From Enhygromyxa salina (GTDB taxonomy: Bacteria > Myxococcota_A > Polyangia > Nannocystales > Nannocystaceae), in the NCBI RefSeq assembly GCF_000737335.2, contig NZ_JMCC02000009.1, forward strand, positions 62,001 through 126,000: a stretch of 64,000 nucleotides of DNA, written 5' to 3'. A model generated the notes under the pieces. The model was not told the origin of the DNA, did no database searches, and worked only from the letters and a program-made list of their open reading frames with translations. Of the stretch, positions 1 through 10,920 are shown piece after piece. The translations under genes and the position numbers were made by a program. Within the stretch, counting starts at the first letter, position 1. The number at the start of each line of letters is the position of its first letter.

Positions 1-698
1 CCTCGCAGTCGGGCGCGTACCTGTTCGTGCGCGTGGCCTTCGTGTTCTTCCCTGGTGACGCTGGCGGCCTGACCGCGTGGTTGACGGTGGGCGGGTTGGC
101 ATCGGCGGTGTACGCGGGCGTGCTCGGGCTGATCCAAGACGACCTGCGTCGGCTGATCGGGTGGCTGAGCGTCAGCCAGTCGGGCCTGATGATCGTGGGC
201 CTGTGCTCGCTCGAGGCCGAAGGCGTGGCCGGAGCGGTGGTCTACTGGGTTTGCTACGGAACCGCGGTGACCGGCCTGGCGCTGACGATCTGGGCCGTGC
301 AGGCGCGGACCGGGACCACCAAGATCTCCAAGCTCGGCGGCCTCGTCGAGTCCTGTCCGCGCCTCACGGTGGCGTTCGCGGCCTTCGCCGTCGCCAGCGT
401 TGGGTTTCCGGGCTCGCTCGGGTTCGTCGCCGAAGACCTCATGGTCCACGGCGTGCTCGAGCGCTACCCCCTGCTTGGGATCTCGATGATCGCCGCGACG
501 GCCCTCAACGGCATCGCGCTGATCCGTGCGCTGTTTCGCGTGTTCCTGGGGCCGGTCGTGATCACCGCCCCCGCCGACCTTCGCGCCCGAGAGCTGTGGG
601 TGCTGGCCGGCTTGGCCGTCGTCGTGTTCGGGCTTGGCGTGTGGCCGAGCGCCGCGATCGACGTCGTCGGGCTCGCCCGACTCTGCATCCATGGCTGA
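1..698 (+). CDS. Proton-translocating antiporter-like membrane subunit (NuoL/M/N family), 3' part
   Basis: The reading frame is open from the left edge (codons in phase with base 3), so the N-terminus lies outside the window; about 231 residues are visible. The protein is almost entirely hydrophobic, with roughly six membrane spans. It carries features of the complex I / Mrp antiporter family: a DDLRRLIGWLSVSQSG stretch resembling the D-x-K/R-R-L-x-A-x-S-S/T segment, and a GFPGSLGFVAEDL stretch resembling the GxPGxxGFxxE segment of NuoM-type subunits. The family moves protons in NADH:quinone oxidoreductases, membrane hydrogenases, Mrp antiporters and bicarbonate-uptake complexes. Which complex this belongs to cannot be decided, because the upstream neighbours are missing. 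It ends with TGA and is followed by about 300 bp before the porin gene. Confidence 0.75.
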   Translation, partial: SQSGAYLFVRVAFVFFPGDAGGLTAWLTVGGLASAVYAGVLGLIQDDLRRLIGWLSVSQSGLMIVGLCSLEAEGVAGAVVYWVCYGTAVTGLALTIWAVQARTGTTKISKLGGLVESCPRLTVAFAAFAVASVGFPGSLGFVAEDLMVHGVLERYPLLGISMIAATALNGIALIRALFRVFLGPVVITAPADLRARELWVLAGLAVVVFGLGVWPSAAIDVVGLARLCIHG

Positions 699-706
699 CC
701 TGTCTC

Positions 707-943
707 TCAGCTGAGTCCTGTACGCAACAGGCTCGATATCTCGGAGATCGCGGCTCGGCCAACATCGACAACGGCGCGCGCACGCGGTTGGCGAACTCGT
801 ACCATGGCCTGTTTTTGCTCGGTATCATTGATCTGTCCGGCACTCGCGTCGTAGACCACACGGTGATGATCAAATTCGAGGAACTGCGGCGAGACATCGA
901 TGGGCACGGACACACACTGAAGATCGTTGACCTCGATGGGCAC
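707..943 (-). CDS. Possible small protein or gene remnant, unknown
   Basis: This is the only readable frame in the 316-base gap between the antiporter subunit and the porin gene. From a GTG it would give 78 residues with a fairly natural composition (for example SPQFLEFDHHRVVYDAS) and a stop at 707. GC at third positions is clearly lower than in neighbouring genes, and no ribosome binding site is evident. It overlaps no confident gene. It could be a genuine small gene, a decayed remnant, or chance. No family was recognised. Confidence 0.25.
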   Translation of the reverse strand: MPIEVNDLQCVSVPIDVSPQFLEFDHHRVVYDASAGQINDTEQKQAMVRVRQPRARAVVDVGRAAISEISSLLRTGLS

Positions 944-1014
944 CGCCGACGCTCGAACCACCCGCAGGCGTCCGCGCGCAAGGCTGCGGCAAACCTGGGG
1001 AGTCAGGCGCCTTG

Positions 1015-2451
1015 ATGCTGCCGGTCTGGACACTGGCGCTGGCTGGCTTGCTCGGCTTCGCGCCACCTTCGGATACACCTGCGCCGATCGACCCGGTCCC
1101 CCACGATGGGTCGGCGGCGGTCGGACCCGGCGAGCCGGCCCAGCCGGCGGTCGCGGCTCAACCTGCTCAACCGGCCCCGCCTGCCCAACCGGCCCAACCG
1201 GCCCAACCGGCCCAGCCGGTTCAACCAGCCCAGCCGGTTCAACCAGCCCAGCCAGGGGTTGCAGGGGCGCCAGCTCAGCCCGCCGCAGCACCCAAGCAGC
1301 CCGCGGACGCCGTGCCGGAGTCGGGGAGTCGGCTGAGCGTCGAGTACAAGCCCAACACGGGCGTCCACATCACCAGCGCTGACGGTCGCTTCGCGATGGC
1401 CACCTGGCTGCGCATGCAGCTTCGTGACACGCTGACCCACACGCCAAGCGCCACGCCGGAATTGACCAACGGCATGGAGTTCAGGCGGGCCTCGCTGTTC
1501 TTCGCGGGCAACGTGTTTGGCCCCAACAACAAGTACTTCTTGCAGCTGGTGTTCGATCCGCGCGGGCTCGGCATGCAAAATGGCCAAGTCACGCAGTCGC
1601 CCTTGTTCGACTTTTTCTTCACGTTTGACTATCTGCGGGACCTGTCGGTGCGGGTTGGGCAATACAAGCCCCAATATAGTCGGCAGTTCATCGCGGCGTG
1701 GGCTGATCTGCAATTCGTGGATCGCTCGACCGTGCAGTCGGAGTTCTTGCTCGAACGCGACCTTGGCTTTGATCTGTTCTCGAACGATCTTGGCGGTCTG
1801 GATCTGTTTCGCTACTCGCTGGGCCTCTACATGGGGCAGGGGCGCAACAACCTGGCGATCAACGACATGCGCATGGACTACGTCGCGCGGCTCGAGGTGC
1901 TCCCGTTTGGCGGATTTGACGAATACGTAGAGGCCGACCTCGACCGCAGGCGCAAGCCAAAGCTGGCGCTGGGGGTGGCGTACTCGTTTAGTGATCACGC
2001 GCAGCAGGATCGGGGCGTGCGCGGGGCGACCCCAGCCGACGGCGGGACGACCAACATTCACCAGTTCGTGGCGGACACCATGTTCAAGGTCCGCGGGTTC
2101 TCGGCGACGGGTGAGTTCTTCTGGCGTCGCGGGGTGCGTAACCCGGGGTCCGCCGTTGACGACATGGGGGTGGCGATCCCGGTCTCGGCGCCGCGCAACG
2201 GGATTGGGTGGTTTGGACAGGCGGGGTATCTGCTCCCGAGGGCGCCGGTGGAGTTCGTGGCGCGGGGTGGACAGACGATCGCGATGGGGAACACCAGCAT
2301 GGGTAGCATTGGGGAGCTTGGCGGTGGGCTGGGGTGGTACCTGCAGGGCCACGCGATGAAGCTGCAGATGGACTACTTTCACACCTGGGCGAACGCTGGC
2401 TTTGCGGATGGGGGGAACCAGGTGCGGTTGCAGCTGCAGATTGGGATCTGA
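1015..2451 (+). CDS. Outer-membrane porin (phosphate-selective OprO/OprP-like) with Pro/Gln/Ala-rich N-terminal linker
   Basis: A start at the ATG at 1015 (a TTG directly before it is less likely; GGGGAG lies about 12 bases upstream) gives a short signal peptide (MLPVWTLALAGLLGFA). A low-complexity linker of repeated AQP units follows at about residues 35-95, then a domain of about 370 residues rich in alternating hydrophobic and aromatic segments, ending in LQLQIGI as expected of an outer-membrane beta-barrel. Segments such as FRRASLFFAGNVFGPNNKYFLQLVFD and VRVGQYKPQYSRQF resemble OprO/OprP-type porins, which pass phosphate or other anions. The linker is longer than in typical family members and is built from a degenerate 9-12 bp DNA repeat. 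Substrate is not predictable. Confidence 0.75.
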   Translation: MLPVWTLALAGLLGFAPPSDTPAPIDPVPHDGSAAVGPGEPAQPAVAAQPAQPAPPAQPAQPAQPAQPVQPAQPVQPAQPGVAGAPAQPAAAPKQPADAVPESGSRLSVEYKPNTGVHITSADGRFAMATWLRMQLRDTLTHTPSATPELTNGMEFRRASLFFAGNVFGPNNKYFLQLVFDPRGLGMQNGQVTQSPLFDFFFTFDYLRDLSVRVGQYKPQYSRQFIAAWADLQFVDRSTVQSEFLLERDLGFDLFSNDLGGLDLFRYSLGLYMGQGRNNLAINDMRMDYVARLEVLPFGGFDEYVEADLDRRRKPKLALGVAYSFSDHAQQDRGVRGATPADGGTTNIHQFVADTMFKVRGFSATGEFFWRRGVRNPGSAVDDMGVAIPVSAPRNGIGWFGQAGYLLPRAPVEFVARGGQTIAMGNTSMGSIGELGGGLGWYLQGHAMKLQMDYFHTWANAGFADGGNQVRLQLQIGI

Positions 2452-2516
2452 GATCTAGCGAACTCCGCGTTAGGCCGTCGAGTATGGACATCGCCTCGGT
2501 GAGCAGCTTGAGCGGG
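2452..2516. other. Short non-coding spacer after the porin gene
   Basis: Sixty-five bases between the porin stop codon and the left end of the palindromic element. No hairpin with a T-tract was seen. Confidence 0.5.
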
Positions 2517-2743
2517 TGCGGGGTTCGATGTGCTGATCGGGCAGCGCGCACGACCCGTGAGGGTCCCTCCGGGCACGGAGGGCTCAAGGCGCTAATTTGC
2601 GTTGTCATGGATCGCTGTCAACGAGGTCGGGCTGTGGCTTCGGTCGGGCACTCGCAACGCCCTCTTATTGTGCCCGGAGGGACCCTCACGGGTCTTCTGT
2701 GCGCTTCTCGTCGTTCGAGACGGCGGCTACACGCTCGGGATCG
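2517..2743 (+). repeat. Left arm of the palindromic element
   Basis: A 227-bp arm with an internal 23-bp inverted pair (2553-2575 and 2671-2693, starting ACCCGTGAGGGTCCC and its complement) flanking 95 bases. It is inverted relative to 3148-3374. Confidence 0.85.
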
Positions 2744-3147
2744 AGGGGCGTCTTGGGGGCCAACAATACTGGTTGCGGTGGTTGCACTTGAAGGTCGCGG
2801 TGGTCGTTCGAATGCTCTCGAGTGGTCGAGCAGGTGCTGCGGCAGCGCGCGTCCGAGGGTCGATGGGGGTTCCGAGTGCTGCGGCCCGTGCTGCGGCCCG
2901 TGGTGCGGCCCGTAGTGCGGGCTGTGCTCCCCAAGCACGACGTCGACCGGGCGCTGTCGAACGCGAGCGTCCAAGCATCGTGCCGCGGCCCGGCGTGGCC
3001 CAAGAAGCCGCCGATGACAACCCGCTCGCAACCGAAGCCGGGGGTCGTGCGCAGGCGATGCTCGAGGTACGCCCGCGAAACCAGTGGATGTTGGCAGCCA
3101 TGGACGGTGGCCCGCTCGAGTGGAGCGGTGGTTGACCAAGAACTGCC

Positions 3148-3374
3148 CGATCCCGAGCGCGTAGCTGCCGTCTCGAACGACGAGAAGCGCACAGAAGACC
3201 CGTGAGGGTCTCTCCGGGCACAATAAGAGGGCGTTGCGAGTGCGTCACCGAAGCCACAGCCCAACCTCGCCGACAGCGATCCATGACAACGCAAATTAGC
3301 GTCTTGAGCCCTCCGTGCCCGGAGAGACCCTCACGGGTCGTGCGCGCTGCCCGATCAGCACATCGAACCCCGCA
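3148..3374 (-). repeat. Right arm of the palindromic element
   Basis: A 227-bp inverted copy of 2517-2743. Its internal 23-bp pair (3198-3220 and 3316-3338) carries the same compensatory C-to-T / G-to-A change on both sides, so the small stem stays perfectly paired within the arm. Confidence 0.85.
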
Positions 3375-3422
3375 GACCCAAACTAGGCGCGTCGGCACCA
3401 GCGCGATCGCGTGAACCCTTGC

Positions 3423-6400
3423 TCAGCCCGCGTCTTCGCCCTCGCCGCACACGCTTGGCACGACAGACCCGGGCGCCAAGCTGGCGCAGCCCTCGGCCAG
3501 CCATGCGTGGGGTCGCGCGGGCCAGCGGGCCAGTTGCCCGCGGCCGTCGACGGCGAGCAAGGTCTCGCCAGCGTCGATGAATCGCAGGGCCGACACGGGG
3601 CCGAATCCGCGGAACCGCGCGAGCGCCTCGGGGCTCGACGGACGCCATAGTTCAACGGCGCTGGCGTTGGTGCCACCGCGGCCAAGCGCGAACCACTCGC
3701 CGTCGTCGGCGATCGCAACCCCGGTGATCGGCTCGGTGCCGAGCTCGAGGGTTGCGACGCGCTCGCGGGTCTGGGTTGACCACAGCTCGGCGCCGCCTAG
3801 TTGATCGATCGTCAAGAAGTACTCGCCCGTGATCGCGATGACCTCGGCGCGACGCTCGGTCTCGAAGGTGCCCAGGATCGCCGCTGTGCCGGGATCCCAC
3901 ACGCGCACGATGTTGCTGCGGTCGGCGCTGACGAGCCGGGATCCGTCGGGCGAGAGCGCGAGGCGATCCACGGGGGCTTCGTGGCCGGACAAGGTTGCGA
4001 TCGGTTGGCCGTCACCCGCGATCAGCAACACCTTGCGGTCCTCGGTCGCGGCGGCGAGCAGCTTGCCGTCGATGCTCAGCGCGAAGTCCAGGACCCGGCT
4101 CTCGTCGGCGCCGCTGACTGTGGCGATGGGCTTGGCGTCGGGCCCGGCCGCGCCGCTGATCAACGCGAGATCGGCGTCGGCGTAGAGCAGCGCGAGGCGG
4201 CTGCCGTTGACGCTGACGGCGGCCTTCGTCAGCGGTCGTGGGAGCGGCCAGCGGGCGCTGGTCTGGCCGCCGGACCAGCGCAGCTCGAGCGCGGTGTCGT
4301 CGTAGTGGACGGTCGCGGCCACGCCTGCGGTGTTGAGCGCGGCGCTGCGCAGCGGCAAGCTGGCGGTGCTGTTGAGGGTGAGCGGGTGAATGCGAAGCTG
4401 CCCGCTCCGATCGCCAACGACCAGCGCGGCGCTGTCGGGGGTGAACGCGAGGCTGGTCAGCGGGGCCTCGTGGGCCTGCGTGGTGGTGAGCAGCTTGCCG
4501 GTCTCGATCGACCAGACCCTGGCGATGCGATCTTCGCCCCCCGTTGCGAGCAGCTCACCCTCGGGCGAGAGCGCGAGCGCGGGCAGCAAGGCGAGATCGG
4601 CGGGACCTGCCTGGGGCCCGGTGGCGCCGCTCGACGCAGGGGTGGAGGTTGGGGTCGCGGACGCGAGCTCGGCGATTGAGCGCAGGTTTCCGCGGGCGGT
4701 GTCCCACACGGTGATGGTTGGGTCGGCCTCGAATTGGATCAGCAGCTCGGCGCCGTCGGGGGTCGCGAGGAGCGAGCGGGCCCGAGCCCCTGCGCGCAGC
4801 TGCGGCGGGCTGACGCTGGCCTGGACTTGACCGCTGGCGACGTCCCACAGCTCGATCGCTTCGCCGTGAACCACGCCCACGCGGGTCTCGGCGCCAAGCC
4901 CGGGGTTGATCACGACGGCCTGCTCGAGCGTGAGCGTGCGGGCGAGCGCGCTCGCTTGCAGGCGCGCGCTCGCGTTGCCGGCCTTGGGATCGACGGTGTC
5001 GATGCTGCCGTCGCGGCGGATGACGCTGACGTTGCCGCCGTCGTCGACGGCCAGGCTTGCAACGGGCGCGAGCGGCATCGGGACCCCAAACGGTGCGGTG
5101 ATCGGCGCGGGCCCGAGCGCGGCGCCTTCGCTCAGATCCCACACGGTCAGGCTGCCCTCTTCGCTGAGCGCGGCGAGCCGCTGGCCAGAGGGCGAGAGCG
5201 CGAGCGCGTCGGTGGTGCCGGCGATGCTGGTCAAGCTGGCGACGCGACGGCCCGTGTCGCGCTCCCACACGCGGAGCTCGTTGGCGTTGACGCTCGCGAG
5301 GCGGGCGCCGTCGGCCGTGAATTGCAGCCACTCGATCGGCCCGGCGTGGGCCGAGATCAGCGTGGTGTCACCGGGGCTGGCGAGGTTGGCCGTGAGCCCA
5401 CGGGTGATCGGCGCGGGCACGTCGTCGATGTTCGAGCCAGCCTCGCTCCAAGCCGACAACGCCCCCAGCGCGAGCTCGAGGCCCTCGCTGCGACGGGTGG
5501 GCTCGGGGGCCAGCAGCTCGGCCCGGGCGGCTCGCTCGATCGCCAAGCGCAGACCCAGCGCCGACAGCTCGGTCTCGAGCGTGTTGATCTTCAGGCTCTG
5601 CTCGTCGGTGCCCGCGGCTTGTTCCACGGCGTGGCGGGCAGTCGCGACGAAGGTTGGGCCTTGCGGATCACCTGTGCCGCCAGCGAGCTCGGCCAGCTGT
5701 GGGGTGGACTTGTTGGACGCCGAAGCTTGGCCGGAGTTGGCGGGGGCGCCGTTTTGTGCCGCGGGGCTGCTGGCGGACACGGGCACGCTGACGGCCACGC
5801 GGTACTGCCAGACCACCGCGCCGAGCGTGGCCCCGAGCCCAAGGCACAGCGCGCCGCCTGCATACAGCAGCCGGCGCAGCCACAGCGCGCGGGCGCTCTC
5901 GCTGGCGAGCACGAAGTCGCGCTCGCTGGGGGTGACGTCGGGTCGGCCCTCGACCCACTCGATCGCCGCGCGCAGGCCCTGTCCGCGCAGCAGCTGGCCC
6001 GAGCGACGGCCACCGGTCTCCCAGCGCTCGAGCGCGTCAGAGACGGGGCGCCCCGCGAGCGCGCGCCGGACCCAATTGCGATCGAAGGCGCGCTCGACCA
6101 CGCGATTGCGGACCCGCAGCTTGCCACCCGCCGAGGGCGCGACGAGCCCAGCGACCTTGAGACGGGCGACCACCAGCGCGCCCTCGGAGCCGAGCTGGCG
6201 CCCGCGAAGATCGACGATCTCACCGCGAAGCACCCGCTCGTAGGCGGCGAGCATGCGGGTGCGGTAGGGGTCGCGGTGGTCCCGGCGCAGCCGCCGGGCC
6301 GTGTCGCCCAACAGCGGATCGACCTCGGGGCCGCGCTGCAAGAACGACTCGCGGATCACCCCTTCGACGGCCGTGGCCTCTGCGCCGCGGCTGAACTCGC

Positions 6401-7160
6401 GCAGCAGCAGGTCACCGCAGATCCACTGGACCAGCGCGGGGTTGCCCGAGGTCCAGTCGTAGAGCGCGTCGAGCAGGGCCTTTTGATCGACGTCGAGCGG
6501 CGCGAGCGTGGGCCCAAACTCATCGAGCTGCTCGCGGCTGAAGTCGCGGGGATTGAACTCGCGGGCGGGCAGATCGAAGCTGCTGCGGCCGGGATCGCTG
6601 ATCAGCTCGTCGCGGGTCAAGGCGCCGATCAAGCACACGCTCAGCCGCCGCCACACGCTGTCGTCGCCGCGGGCGTCGGACATGGCCCGCAGGGCTGCGA
6701 AGAAGTCATCGCGGGCCGGGCCGAGCGAGCGGACCAGCTCGAGCTCGTCGATGAACAGCACCAGCGGCTCTTCGCTGGGCTCGAGCAGGACCTCGCGCAA
6801 GCACGCGCGCAGGCGGGTCTGTGGAGGGCCCTTTGATCGGCGCCAGGCTTTCTTGGCTTGCTCGACCAGCCCGAGGTTGCGGGCGGCCTCGATCACCACC
6901 GAGGCACAAAATGCGTCGGCCCGGGTCTCGGCCCCGATCCCGCCGAGGTCCACGGTTGCGACCCGCACGCCAGCCTTGGCGAGCTGCTCCGACGCGCGGA
7001 TCCGCAGGCTGGACTTGCCGCTGCCGCGGGCCGACAGCACCAAGGTGTACTCGCCCGCGCGCAGGGCCTCGACGAGGCCGGTGTCGACCTCTCGCTCGAT
7101 GTAGGGACCTGGGCCGTAAAAGTTGCGGCCGCGCTGCGGTCGGTTGCTCGGACTGGACAT
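3423..7160 (-). CDS. AAA-like (AAA_35) P-loop ATPase with transmembrane segment and C-terminal WD40 propellers
   Basis: A 1245-residue protein; the ATG at 7160 is preferred over the GTG just before it. The N-terminus (FYGPGPYIEREVDTGLVEAL) and the P-loop SARGSGKSS at about residues 43-51 match the AAA-like domain family found in cyanobacterial and myxobacterial STAND-type proteins; LVLFIDELEL is the Walker B. A winged-helix-like region follows. A single hydrophobic segment (LLYAGGALCLGLGATLGAVV) lies near residue 430, then a coiled linker, then about ten WD40-type repeats (for example LALSPDGSRLVSADRSNIVRVWD). In such proteins the propeller is thought to be a sensor or scaffold and the ATPase a switch. 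The role here is unknown. It stands alone: the palindromic element lies downstream and a divergent spacer upstream. Confidence 0.8.
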   Translation of the reverse strand: MSSPSNRPQRGRNFYGPGPYIEREVDTGLVEALRAGEYTLVLSARGSGKSSLRIRASEQLAKAGVRVATVDLGGIGAETRADAFCASVVIEAARNLGLVEQAKKAWRRSKGPPQTRLRACLREVLLEPSEEPLVLFIDELELVRSLGPARDDFFAALRAMSDARGDDSVWRRLSVCLIGALTRDELISDPGRSSFDLPAREFNPRDFSREQLDEFGPTLAPLDVDQKALLDALYDWTSGNPALVQWICGDLLLREFSRGAEATAVEGVIRESFLQRGPEVDPLLGDTARRLRRDHRDPYRTRMLAAYERVLRGEIVDLRGRQLGSEGALVVARLKVAGLVAPSAGGKLRVRNRVVERAFDRNWVRRALAGRPVSDALERWETGGRRSGQLLRGQGLRAAIEWVEGRPDVTPSERDFVLASESARALWLRRLLYAGGALCLGLGATLGAVVWQYRVAVSVPVSASSPAAQNGAPANSGQASASNKSTPQLAELAGGTGDPQGPTFVATARHAVEQAAGTDEQSLKINTLETELSALGLRLAIERAARAELLAPEPTRRSEGLELALGALSAWSEAGSNIDDVPAPITRGLTANLASPGDTTLISAHAGPIEWLQFTADGARLASVNANELRVWERDTGRRVASLTSIAGTTDALALSPSGQRLAALSEEGSLTVWDLSEGAALGPAPITAPFGVPMPLAPVASLAVDDGGNVSVIRRDGSIDTVDPKAGNASARLQASALARTLTLEQAVVINPGLGAETRVGVVHGEAIELWDVASGQVQASVSPPQLRAGARARSLLATPDGAELLIQFEADPTITVWDTARGNLRSIAELASATPTSTPASSGATGPQAGPADLALLPALALSPEGELLATGGEDRIARVWSIETGKLLTTTQAHEAPLTSLAFTPDSAALVVGDRSGQLRIHPLTLNSTASLPLRSAALNTAGVAATVHYDDTALELRWSGGQTSARWPLPRPLTKAAVSVNGSRLALLYADADLALISGAAGPDAKPIATVSGADESRVLDFALSIDGKLLAAATEDRKVLLIAGDGQPIATLSGHEAPVDRLALSPDGSRLVSADRSNIVRVWDPGTAAILGTFETERRAEVIAITGEYFLTIDQLGGAELWSTQTRERVATLELGTEPITGVAIADDGEWFALGRGGTNASAVELWRPSSPEALARFRGFGPVSALRFIDAGETLLAVDGRGQLARWPARPHAWLAEGCASLAPGSVVPSVCGEGEDAG

Positions 7161-7223
7161 CACGACGGGGGTCTATTTATACCCCCAGATGGGCGCGCGT
7201 TAGGTCTGGTCAGGGCAGCGGGG

Positions 7224-8660
<1,437 letters not shown>

Positions 8661-8761
8661 GTCGGGAGTTTCCCCACCGATACGTGTGCGGTCAAGGATC
8701 GCGGCGCTTTGGTCCGCGGCGGGTGCTTCGGGGGCGGGACCAACGATGTTAGTTTCGGAGC

Positions 8762-9745
8762 GTGCGCCGCTTCGTCCCGCTGGTGTCGTTCACGATCACC
8801 GCTGCCTCGATCTGCACGGTGTTGGTGATCTCGAGGTCAGCCGACGCGAGGGTGCTCGGGTTCGCCGGTCCCGCCCAGGGGAAAGCCGAAGATCCGGCGC
8901 TGGCAGAGGTGCGGGCGCTGTACAAGCAGGGCGAGATCAAGTTCCAGACCGCCGAGTACGAAGCGGCGCTGGACTTGTGGATCCGCGCGTTCGCCAGCTT
9001 GCCAGACGGCGAACAGACCCGAAGCATCCGGCACGCGCTCGTCTACAACATCGCGGGGGCCCACAGTCGGGCGTACGAGGTCAACCGGGATCCCGCGCAC
9101 CTTCGCAAGGCCAAGATCCTGCTCGAGAACTACCGAGCGGATCATCGCGCGCTCTACGGTGACGAGCCCGAGGCGATCTCGGAGCGGGCTGACGTCGACG
9201 ATCGCATCGCCGAGCTCGACACGATGATCGCCGCGTCCGAGGCCGCGGGGGAGACCTCGCCGGTCGCCGCCGAGGGCGACGCCAACCCAGACCCCAACGT
9301 CATCGCGCCGGTGCCCCCGGTCGGACCCAACCCCGCGAGTCCGCAGCAGCAGTGGGAGGCCGAGCTCGAGGCCGACCCCACGCTTGGTCCGATGTGGGCG
9401 CAAGGCCAAAAGCGGCTCGTGGGCGGGGCGGTCTTGACCGGGATCGGTAGCGTGTTCGCAATCATCTCGATTGGTGCGTTCGTGATCGCGCCTTCGGCCG
9501 ATGTGTTCGCGGGCGCGTTTTGGACGGGGGGGACCGTGACCGGCGTTATCGGGCTGGGCCTCCTGATCCCCGGGGGGGTGCTGATCGGCAAGGGCGCCTC
9601 GCAGCGGCGGCAGGTGCTCGATGTCAAGCCCAAGCCAATCGCGCGATTGGTCCCAATCATGCTATCGGGACAATCGGGACAACCGGGACAACCGGGACAA
9701 CTGGGGCCCGAGGGCGTGGGCGTGGGCTATGCTCTGCGCTTTTGA
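8762..9745 (+). CDS. Exported TPR-containing protein with two C-terminal membrane spans
   Basis: 327 residues from a GTG start with GGAG just before it. It has an N-terminal signal segment, a helical TPR-like region (EVRALYKQGEIKFQTAEYEAALDLWIRAF) at about residues 40-160, a Pro-rich linker, and two hydrophobic helices (GGAVLTGIGSVFAIISIGAFVI and GTVTGVIGLGLLIPGGVLIG). The C-terminal tail has repeated GQPGQ units encoded by a 9-bp DNA repeat (about 9667-9700) and ends YALRF. The same architecture is found in the gene at 48904-49710, so the two look like paralogues. The family is common in myxobacteria but I know of no assigned function. It is convergent with the hydrolase gene, with a 10-base gap. 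Confidence 0.7.
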   Translation: MRRFVPLVSFTITAASICTVLVISRSADARVLGFAGPAQGKAEDPALAEVRALYKQGEIKFQTAEYEAALDLWIRAFASLPDGEQTRSIRHALVYNIAGAHSRAYEVNRDPAHLRKAKILLENYRADHRALYGDEPEAISERADVDDRIAELDTMIAASEAAGETSPVAAEGDANPDPNVIAPVPPVGPNPASPQQQWEAELEADPTLGPMWAQGQKRLVGGAVLTGIGSVFAIISIGAFVIAPSADVFAGAFWTGGTVTGVIGLGLLIPGGVLIGKGASQRRQVLDVKPKPIARLVPIMLSGQSGQPGQPGQLGPEGVGVGYALRF

Positions 9746-9755
9746 TGGGTCGCCG

Positions 9756-10862
9756 CTAACGACCACCCAACAGACCAATGTCCCGCAGGAACTGACCCAC
9801 CTCGCGATGGTAGCGCTTGCGCTGGACCTGCCAGGCGTGACCGCCGGGGAAGCGAAAGTGACGGGGCCGATCCCAGTGCTCCCACAGCGCGCGAGTGTGG
9901 TCCGCCGTGACCAGCGTGTCGCCAAGTCCAGTGATGATCAATCGGCGGTCCCAGGCCACCTTGGGCCGGTGGGTCAGCGGTGAGTGCAGCGACCAAAAGT
10001 GGTGAAAGCGCGCGCGCGTCATACCTAGCGCCTCGGCTTGCGCACGCATGGGGTCACCGCCGCCGTGATCCCACAACAGATGCGCCATCGAGGCCGGCGG
10101 CATGACCGGAATCACAAAGTCCAAGCGCGCGTCGATCGAGGCCATGAGGGCCGAGGTGTAGCCGCCCAGCGAAGAGCCCATCATGCCGACCGGCGCGCTG
10201 TTGCGCTTCAGGATCAACGAGATCACCGTGCCCAGCTCGATCGCGGTCTGGATGAACGCTTCATTGGTGCGCACCAAGTCCGACGAGGGGTGCAGCTGCC
10301 CGCCCATGCGCGCCCCCGCCGGGGTTCGGCGCGCGTGAAAGGGCGCGAGGTAATAGTGGACGTCGAGCCCGAGCCCGTGAAACAAAGCGGGCACGTCATA
10401 CTCGTGGCGGTGCATCCACCACGGGCCCGCGCCCCAGCCATGGGTGAGCAGGATCGACGCCGGCGCCGGATCGAGGTGTCGCCACGACCACAGGTGAGTC
10501 TGTGCGATCTCGGGGTAGGTCGCGTACTCGGGTTGGTACGCGGGATCGTAGGGCGTGTAGGGCGTGTCGAAGCTCAGGTGCTCATCGATTCCGACCTCTC
10601 GGCCGCGAGCGAGCAGCGGCTGGCGCTGAACCACCCGAGGCTTGGGGAGCACGAGCGGGGGCGCGAGCACGCGCTGGGGGTCGGCGAGCAGCGCTGGATC
10701 GACATAGCGCTGCAACCGGGTCACGAGCTGCTCGAACTGCGCGGGGGCCAGCGCCGGCTGGTTGGCGATGAACAGCCGACGCAGGACCGCGAGCAGGATC
10801 TTATCGGCCCCGCGAGTTGCCAGGGCGACGAGCTTCTCTGGCATCGCCGGGGGGGCGTGCAT
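9756..10862 (-). CDS. Alpha/beta hydrolase family protein
   Basis: Contains the nucleophile elbow GSSLGG (GxSxG), the oxyanion-region motif LLTHGWGAGP, and a late His in FPGGHAWQVQ, so a Ser/His hydrolase triad is likely. It resembles ABHD18-like (DUF2048-type) hydrolases more than classical lipases; the substrate is not predictable. I chose the ATG at 10862 (368 residues); a TTG at 10931 would add 23 residues and overlap the upstream gene by 11 bases. No signal peptide is evident, so it is probably cytoplasmic. Confidence 0.75.
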   Translation of the reverse strand: MHAPPAMPEKLVALATRGADKILLAVLRRLFIANQPALAPAQFEQLVTRLQRYVDPALLADPQRVLAPPLVLPKPRVVQRQPLLARGREVGIDEHLSFDTPYTPYDPAYQPEYATYPEIAQTHLWSWRHLDPAPASILLTHGWGAGPWWMHRHEYDVPALFHGLGLDVHYYLAPFHARRTPAGARMGGQLHPSSDLVRTNEAFIQTAIELGTVISLILKRNSAPVGMMGSSLGGYTSALMASIDARLDFVIPVMPPASMAHLLWDHGGGDPMRAQAEALGMTRARFHHFWSLHSPLTHRPKVAWDRRLIITGLGDTLVTADHTRALWEHWDRPRHFRFPGGHAWQVQRKRYHREVGQFLRDIGLLGGR

Positions 10863-10920
10863 GCTCGCGACTGGCAGGTTTTCGTGCTGGGTGGGCCGAC
10901 TGTGTGGGGCCGCCCGCCGC

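Larger units (their letters stand above)
2517..3374. repeat. Large palindromic (REPIN/MITE-like) element with 227-bp inverted arms
   Basis: Two 227-bp arms (2517-2743 and 3148-3374) are inverted copies without gaps; I count about 11 mismatches, so about 95% identity. Each arm contains its own inverted pair of a 23-bp motif, at 2553-2575/2671-2693 and 3198-3220/3316-3338. In both arms exactly 95 bases separate the pair. The 404-bp centre includes four degenerate 12-bp tandem units of GTGCTGCGGCCC type around 2876-2925. Several overlapping open frames cross the element on both strands, but none shows a start, composition or family match that marks a gene. No transposase is nearby. The nested symmetry resembles a REPIN or a pair of inverted MITEs. 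Confidence 0.85.

Noticed and set aside
2602..3135. Protein-coding gene within the palindrome
   Set aside because: Frames exist on both strands only because the DNA is symmetric and GC-rich; no ribosome site, family match or consistent third-position signal.
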